Shown one piece after another: positions 6,652-9,193 of a stretch of 9,193 bases of DNA. Source of the stretch: Chitinophagaceae bacterium. GTDB taxonomy: Bacteria > Bacteroidota > Bacteroidia > Chitinophagales > Chitinophagaceae. Position numbers and translations under genes: made by a program. The stretch's first letter is position 1; each line of letters starts with the position of its first letter. Where the stretch lies: NCBI GenBank assembly GCA_947472635.1, contig CANJDY010000086.1, positions 1-9,193 on the forward strand, read 5' to 3'. The notes below the pieces were generated by a model. The model did no database searches and was not told the DNA's origin. It saw only the letters and a list, made by a program, of their open reading frames with translations.

Positions 6652-7317
6652 ATGCATAAAAAAAATAGTTTTCTTACAATAGGTCTGTATATCCCTCTGG
6701 TAGCTTGTTTTTTGATGGCGGCCTGTAATTCGCCGTATGTTTCAAAAAAGAGAGGCTATTTTGCTATTGAATTGCCCAAACATGCGTATAAAAGTTTTGA
6801 TATTGAGCAGTTCCCCTTTAGTTTTGAATTCCCCGTATATGCGCAAATAGCAAAGGATAGTACTTACTTCGATGCTAGCCCTGAGAATCCTTATTGGATC
6901 AATGTTGATTTTCCACAGTTCCATAGCAAAATATTTTTAAGTTACAAGGCGATAGGTGGTAAGGCAATCTATAAAATAAAACAAGCAAATGGAAGCTATA
7001 AAGATTCTTTGGCAATCAATATTTTCGACAAATTAGTCAATGATGCCTATACATTGACTAATAAAAACAATGTAGTGTCCAATTCAATCAGTGAAAAGTT
7101 GTTTCATACAGACAATGGGGTTGGAGGAGTTTTTTTTAAAGTAGGCGGCAATGCAGCCACAGCGAAACAATTTTTTTTAACTGATACAACCCGGCATTTT
7201 CTTCGGGGAGCATTGTATTTTGAGGTAGCCCCCAATGTAGATTCTTTAAAGCCTATCCAAGATTTTTTACAGGTGGATATAGACCATATGATTCAAACTT
7301 TTAAGTGGAAAAATTAG
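6652..7317 (+). CDS. gldD: GldD, gliding motility-associated lipoprotein
   Basis: Envelope lipoprotein needed for gliding in Flavobacterium johnsoniae; its biochemical role is not known. With the ATG at 6652 it has 221 residues. The signal peptide is MHKKNSF followed by a hydrophobic stretch and the lipobox MAAC, with the lipidated Cys at 25. The mature start contains GYFAIELPKHAYKSF, the conserved GldD pattern (Gly-Tyr-Phe/Asn ... hydrophobic-Leu-Pro ... Tyr). The rest looks like a soluble periplasmic or surface domain without further membrane segments. This start was chosen over a TTG at 6574 because it gives a clean signal peptide and is preceded by AGGAG at 6641-6645. It follows gldE by 118 bases. 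The organism's gliding ability cannot be judged from this pair alone, as non-gliding relatives keep the genes. Confidence 0.92.
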   Translation: MHKKNSFLTIGLYIPLVACFLMAACNSPYVSKKRGYFAIELPKHAYKSFDIEQFPFSFEFPVYAQIAKDSTYFDASPENPYWINVDFPQFHSKIFLSYKAIGGKAIYKIKQANGSYKDSLAINIFDKLVNDAYTLTNKNNVVSNSISEKLFHTDNGVGGVFFKVGGNAATAKQFFLTDTTRHFLRGALYFEVAPNVDSLKPIQDFLQVDIDHMIQTFKWKN

Positions 7318-7424
7318 TAAATTTCAACGGTGCAAGCCGCTACTAAGCCTGTACTTTAGGATAGGTTACCAAACTGTATTGTGAGGCAGTTCAATTTTTT
7401 AAATACCTTTTAGAGGTTTGTCAG

Positions 7425-7432
7425 TACTTTTG
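7425..7432 (+). promoter_or_regulatory. Bacteroidota-type -7 box before the DUF3109 gene
   Basis: TACTTTTG, followed by CA, fully matches TAnnTTTG(C). It ends 8 bases before the ATG at 7441, so the mRNA would be leaderless or nearly so. No clear TTG -33 element lies 19-21 bases upstream; the region there is T/A-rich. It probably separates this gene from the gldE-gldD transcript. Confidence 0.5.
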
Positions 7433-7440
7433 CATTTGAT

Positions 7441-8025
7441 ATGATAGTAATAAATAACAAGCTGGTTAGCGACGAAATTATTGAAGAACAATTTGTTTGC
7501 GACCTTAATAAATGTAAAGGCGGCTGTTGTGTAGATGGTGATGCAGGCGCTCCGCTTAGTAAGGAAGAGTTGGTTCACCTCAATGAGGTGTATGATGCTG
7601 TATTGCCTTATCTAGATGAAGAAAATAAGAATGAATTGCAAAGGCAGGGCCGCTATGTATATGATGACGAATTTGGCTGGGTTACACCTACTATTCAAAG
7701 TAAAATTTGTGTGTACGGAATTACCGATCCAAATGGAATTGTTAAATGCGGAATTGAACAAGCTTACAATGATGGAAAAGTTAGTTGGAAAAAACCTATT
7801 AGTTGTCATCTTTTTCCAATTCGGGTTCAACTGAGCAAGAATAAAGAGACAGAATATGTGAATTATGAACCCCGGGAAGATCTTTGTAGCGCTGCCTGTT
7901 CCTTGGGTAAGAAATTAAAGGTGCCCGTATATGTTTTTTTAAAAGATGCGTTGGTAAGAAAATATGGAATTGAATTTTACGAGACACTCGACGCAACTGC
8001 TAAGCATGTAAAGCCTGCTACTTAA
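7441..8025 (+). CDS. DUF3109 family cysteine-rich protein
   Basis: A 194-residue cytoplasmic protein of the DUF3109 family, widespread in Bacteroidota; its function is unknown. It has nine cysteines: C20, C25, C29 and C30 in FVCDLNKCKGGCCVDGDAGAPL, then C90, C103, C122 in KPISCHLFPIRV, C149 and C153. The C-X4-C-X3-CC cluster and the later SCHLFPIR motif resemble those of the YkgJ-type zinc/iron chelating proteins, so metal or Fe-S binding is plausible. There is no signal peptide or membrane segment. The start is ATG at 7441, placed just after a good -7 box. The next gene, a beta-lactamase, follows after 59 bases; no functional link between the two is evident. Confidence 0.9.
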   Translation: MIVINNKLVSDEIIEEQFVCDLNKCKGGCCVDGDAGAPLSKEELVHLNEVYDAVLPYLDEENKNELQRQGRYVYDDEFGWVTPTIQSKICVYGITDPNGIVKCGIEQAYNDGKVSWKKPISCHLFPIRVQLSKNKETEYVNYEPREDLCSAACSLGKKLKVPVYVFLKDALVRKYGIEFYETLDATAKHVKPAT

Positions 8026-8028
8026 ACA

Positions 8029-8047
8029 GTATCACCCATCGTGATAC
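8029..8047. repeat. Perfect inverted repeat upstream of the beta-lactamase gene
   Basis: GTATCAC (8029-8035) and GTGATAC (8041-8047) form a perfect 7-bp dyad with a 5-base centre, CCATC. It starts 3 bases after the DUF3109 stop codon and 37 bases before the beta-lactamase ATG. No T-run follows, so it is a poor intrinsic terminator. It could be an operator for a dimeric regulator or an mRNA 3'-end hairpin. Confidence 0.6.
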
Positions 8048-8084
8048 CATTGTACATTAATTCTTTAAAAATAATTCATTGAAG

Positions 8085-8909
8085 ATGAAAAAACATATTG
8101 ATTGTATAGGCCAACTGGCTGTTTTTCTTTTATTGATTTCATTTTCTTCCTGCTCAGTCAACCGGGCAAAAATTGATAATAGTTTGGGTAAATATTTTGA
8201 AGAAAATAAAGTAGAAGGTTGCTTTACTCTGTTAAATAATACTGATGGAAAAGTGACAGTTTATAATATGACGTTAGATACTGCACGTTTTTCTCCTGCC
8301 TCCACTTTTAAAATTGTAAATTCTCTAATTGGTTTGGAAATTGGAAAAATTACCGATGAGAAAATGGTAATTAAATGGGATGGCGTAGATCGTGGAAATG
8401 AAGCGTGGAATAAGGACCTGTCAATGGAAGATGCTTTCAAACTGAGTGCAGTTGCTTATTTCCAGGAAGTAGCTAGAAGAATTGGAAAGGATACCATGCA
8501 GCGCTGGATTGACAGTTTGCAGTATGGCAACCGATTAATCGGCAAATCTGTAGATAGTTTTTGGCTTGACAATAGCATTCAAATTTCTCCGGATGAGCAG
8601 TTGGGCTTGGTAAAGCGTTTGTATTTTGACCAGTTGCCTTTTCAAAAAAGGACCCAGCAAATTGTTAGGGATGCCATGAAGCAGGAGGAAAACACGTTGT
8701 ATTCTCTTTCTTATAAAACGGGATGGAGGCTAGATGATCAAAAAAAATCTATTGGCTGGGTTGTTGGCTGGATTGAAGAAAACAAGCATCCTTACTTTTT
8801 TGTAACTTTCGTAAAATCGGAGGACCCGACTATTGATATGAAAAAGATTCGCCTTCAAATTACCAAGGGGATATTAAAGCAGTTGGGTTTTTTTGAGGGA
8901 AGGAGGTAG
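8085..8909 (+). CDS. bla: Class D (OXA-type) beta-lactamase, predicted lipoprotein
   Basis: Serine beta-lactamase of class D, which hydrolyses beta-lactam antibiotics in the periplasm. With the ATG at 8085 it has 274 residues, normal for OXA enzymes. All class D motifs are present: the active-site STFK with nucleophile S73 and carbamylatable K76, SAV (121-123), YGN (147-149), the omega-loop Trp W160 in DSFWLDNSIQISPDEQ, and KTG (211-213, SYKTGW). The N-terminus is a short basic segment, then LAVFLLLISFSSC with C23 at a lipobox-like site, so it is probably membrane-anchored. A TTG at 8079 would add two residues; ATG is preferred. No adjacent transposase, integron or regulator gene is visible and the base composition matches its neighbours, so it looks like a resident chromosomal gene. 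The substrate range cannot be read from the sequence. A penicillin-sensing role (BlaR1-like sensor domains are related) is less likely, as no receptor membrane part is present. Confidence 0.93.
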   Translation: MKKHIDCIGQLAVFLLLISFSSCSVNRAKIDNSLGKYFEENKVEGCFTLLNNTDGKVTVYNMTLDTARFSPASTFKIVNSLIGLEIGKITDEKMVIKWDGVDRGNEAWNKDLSMEDAFKLSAVAYFQEVARRIGKDTMQRWIDSLQYGNRLIGKSVDSFWLDNSIQISPDEQLGLVKRLYFDQLPFQKRTQQIVRDAMKQEENTLYSLSYKTGWRLDDQKKSIGWVVGWIEENKHPYFFVTFVKSEDPTIDMKKIRLQITKGILKQLGFFEGRR

Positions 8910-8955
8910 ATTCATTTTCGATGGCAGCCATAGCTCCAAAGACGGAGATACTAGA

Positions 8956-8977
8956 TCATTCATTCAATCAATCAATT
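8956..8977. repeat. Short TCAT/AATC tetranucleotide-like repeat before the BatB-like gene
   Basis: Two and a half units of TCAT/ATTC (8956-8965) are followed by three units of AATC/AATT (8966-8977). The AATCAAT units can pair with ATTGATT at 9000-9006, which covers the TTG start codon. The repeat is short and may be chance in AT-rich DNA. Confidence 0.35.
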
Positions 8978-9000
8978 TTATTCATCATACAATTATTTCA

Positions 9001-9193
9001 TTGATTCAGTTTCAACATATCGACTATTTGCTCGGACTTGCAGTATTGCCCTTGATAATTGGCTTGTATTTTTTTGTGATTCGCTGGAAGAAAAAAACGA
9101 TTCAAAAAATAGGCGATACGGTGTTGGTAAATCAGCTGATGCAGGAGTATAGTCCTAAAAAATTTCGCCTCAAATTCGTGTTATTTTCACTTG
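9001..9193 (+). CDS. BatB-like VWA-domain membrane protein, N-terminal part (3' end outside window)
   Basis: The first 64 residues of a protein that runs off the window. It begins (TTG read as Met) IQFQHIDYLLGLAVLPLI and has a hydrophobic segment at about residues 9-27, then basic residues RWKKK, then the stretch IGDTVLVNQLMQEY at 37-50 and SPKKFRLKFVLFSL at 51-64, which begins a second membrane segment. This layout matches the N-terminus of BatB-type proteins of the Bat (aerotolerance) operon, where a von Willebrand factor A domain follows. No ATG or GTG start lies in frame between the beta-lactamase stop and this point, and TTG at 9001 gives the expected N-terminus. The VWA domain itself is not visible, so BatA versus BatB is uncertain. 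The 91 bases before it hold no other convincing gene. Confidence 0.7.
   Translation, partial: MIQFQHIDYLLGLAVLPLIIGLYFFVIRWKKKTIQKIGDTVLVNQLMQEYSPKKFRLKFVLFSL

Noticed and set aside
7372..7400. AACTG/CAGTT hairpin followed by CAATTTTTT after gldD
   Set aside because: The stem is only 5 bp and AT-rich with a 10-base loop, too weak to call a terminator with confidence.
8050..8079. TTG-N19-TAATTCAT as a promoter for the beta-lactamase gene
   Set aside because: The spacing is right, but the -7 box matches only TA and one T of TAnnTTTG. It is too weak to list as a feature.
8921..9004. Small ORF of 27 codons (ATG to TGA) overlapping the BatB-like TTG start
   Set aside because: The TTGA overlap of stop and start looks like translational coupling, but the peptide has no recognisable features and no promoter or SD site. 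A chance ORF is likelier.
1..9193. Defence island, CRISPR, prophage or mobile element
   Set aside because: No repeats-with-spacers, transposase, integrase or attachment-site signature was found. All major genes fit chromosomal housekeeping or envelope families with even base composition.

Overview
The window looks like a chromosomal segment of a Bacteroidota bacterium, probably from the Chitinophagaceae or a related group. Three things point there: the gene order mutY-ssb-gldE-gldD, TAnnTTTG-type promoter -7 boxes close to start codons, and a general lack of Shine-Dalgarno sequences. The DNA is AT-rich and densely coding. I see no tRNA, rRNA, CRISPR array, insertion sequence or integrase.

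Layout. (1) At 1-270 is the C-terminal part of a Crp/Fnr-type regulator; its 5' end lies outside the window. It converges on the next gene across a shared bidirectional terminator (276-293). (2) At 306-3357 is a leftward block. Read in transcription order it holds an HU/IHF-type DNA-binding protein, a membrane-anchored TPR protein, a 29-residue very basic ribosomal-type protein (COX24/AURKAIP1, i.e. mS38/bS22-like), a strong terminator, and then an RNase E/G family ribonuclease. (3) A 204-bp divergent promoter region (3358-3561) separates HU from mutY. (4) At 3562-7317 is a rightward block of mutY, ssb, gldE and gldD. This couples DNA repair and replication genes with the gliding-motility genes gldE and gldD. 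(5) At 7441-8025 is a cysteine-rich DUF3109 protein. (6) At 8085-8909 is a lipoprotein-type class D beta-lactamase carrying all the classical OXA motifs. (7) From 9001 to the window end is the start of a BatB-like membrane VWA protein, truncated by the edge.

How the genes fit together. Most are housekeeping information-processing genes (nucleoid protein, ribosomal peptide, RNase G, A/G mismatch glycosylase, single-strand DNA-binding protein), followed by cell-envelope genes (GldE, GldD, beta-lactamase, BatB-like). I found no convincing new multi-gene system. The points most worth a second look are the 29-residue ribosomal-type gene, the chromosomal lipoprotein class D beta-lactamase with a perfect inverted repeat upstream, and several promoter boxes so near start codons that very short or leaderless mRNAs are implied.
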